The position numbers and the translations under genes were made by a program. Under the pieces are notes generated by a model, which did not search any database, had not been told where the DNA came from, and saw nothing but the letters and a program-made list of their open reading frames with translations. Of a stretch of 5,283 nt of DNA, positions 5,282 through 5,283 are shown one piece after another. How positions within the stretch are numbered: position 1 is the stretch's first letter; every line of letters begins with the position of its first letter. This DNA is from Patescibacteria group bacterium (GTDB taxonomy: Bacteria; Patescibacteriota; WWE3; UBA101185; UBA10185): NCBI GenBank assembly GCA_018056275.1, contig JAGPFW010000044.1, forward strand, positions 1 to 5,283, in the 5' to 3' direction.

Positions 5282-5283
5282 GG

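Noticed and set aside
5195..5283. + strand frame from ATG 5195 running off the edge, signal-peptide-like
   Set aside because: It has no SD, and its Ser/Leu-rich sequence is what the antisense of a Lys/Glu-rich reading frame gives.
1..5283. CRISPR array, tRNA or rRNA genes
   Set aside because: No regularly spaced perfect repeats and no tRNA or rRNA conserved segments were seen on either strand.

Overview
This window is AT-rich bacterial DNA carrying the core of a carbohydrate-type ABC importer operon with its own regulator. Purine-rich GGAGG ribosome-binding sites precede the transporter genes. The solute-binding protein has a plain Sec signal peptide ending in VYA with no lipobox cysteine. 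That suits a cell with an outer membrane, such as Thermotogae- or Atribacterota-like lineages, better than a typical Firmicute. This taxonomic guess is inference only; no marker gene is present.

Layout. Positions 1-260 hold the last 85 codons of a dihydrodipicolinate synthase / N-acetylneuraminate lyase superfamily gene (+). Positions 261-967 contain no convincing gene. They hold a long imperfect inverted repeat (405-484), a block of 24-bp-period repeats starting at a TGACACAG end (578-648) that resembles the multi-repeat ends of some insertion sequences, and the regulator promoter region. Positions 968-1702 encode a GntR/HutC-type repressor with a UTRA effector domain. Its ATG lies 9 bp after a perfect TATAAT and has no Shine-Dalgarno sequence, so a leaderless transcript is likely. 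Positions 1703-1848 form a leader with three copies of AGCTTGT, an orphan SD and a possible stem next to the real SD. Positions 1849-3168 encode the exported solute-binding protein. Two stem-loops lie at 3183-3242. The two inner-membrane permeases, MalF-like (3262-4143) and MalG-like (4133-4954), follow and overlap by 11 nt. From 4955 to the end there is little of note: a 22-codon hydrophobic ORF with an SD, and a minus-strand reading frame that continues only through apparent -1 shifts and may be a decayed gene entering from the right.

Working together. The binding protein captures a ligand outside the inner membrane and delivers it to the two permeases. Each permease carries the cytoplasmic EAA loop that docks an ATPase. 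No ATPase gene is present, so a shared MalK/UgpC/MsmK-type ATPase encoded elsewhere is probably used, as is common for CUT1 systems. The repressor probably senses the imported sugar or a metabolite of it. The substrate cannot be read from the sequence. The upstream aldolase-superfamily gene hints at a keto-acid or sialic-acid-like route, but it is separated by about 700 bp of repeat-bearing DNA and may be unrelated.

Nothing here is clearly a new system. The most interesting points are the leaderless regulator start with its dyad operator, the structured intercistronic gap whose hairpin arm can pair with the next SD, and the apparent mobile-element end.
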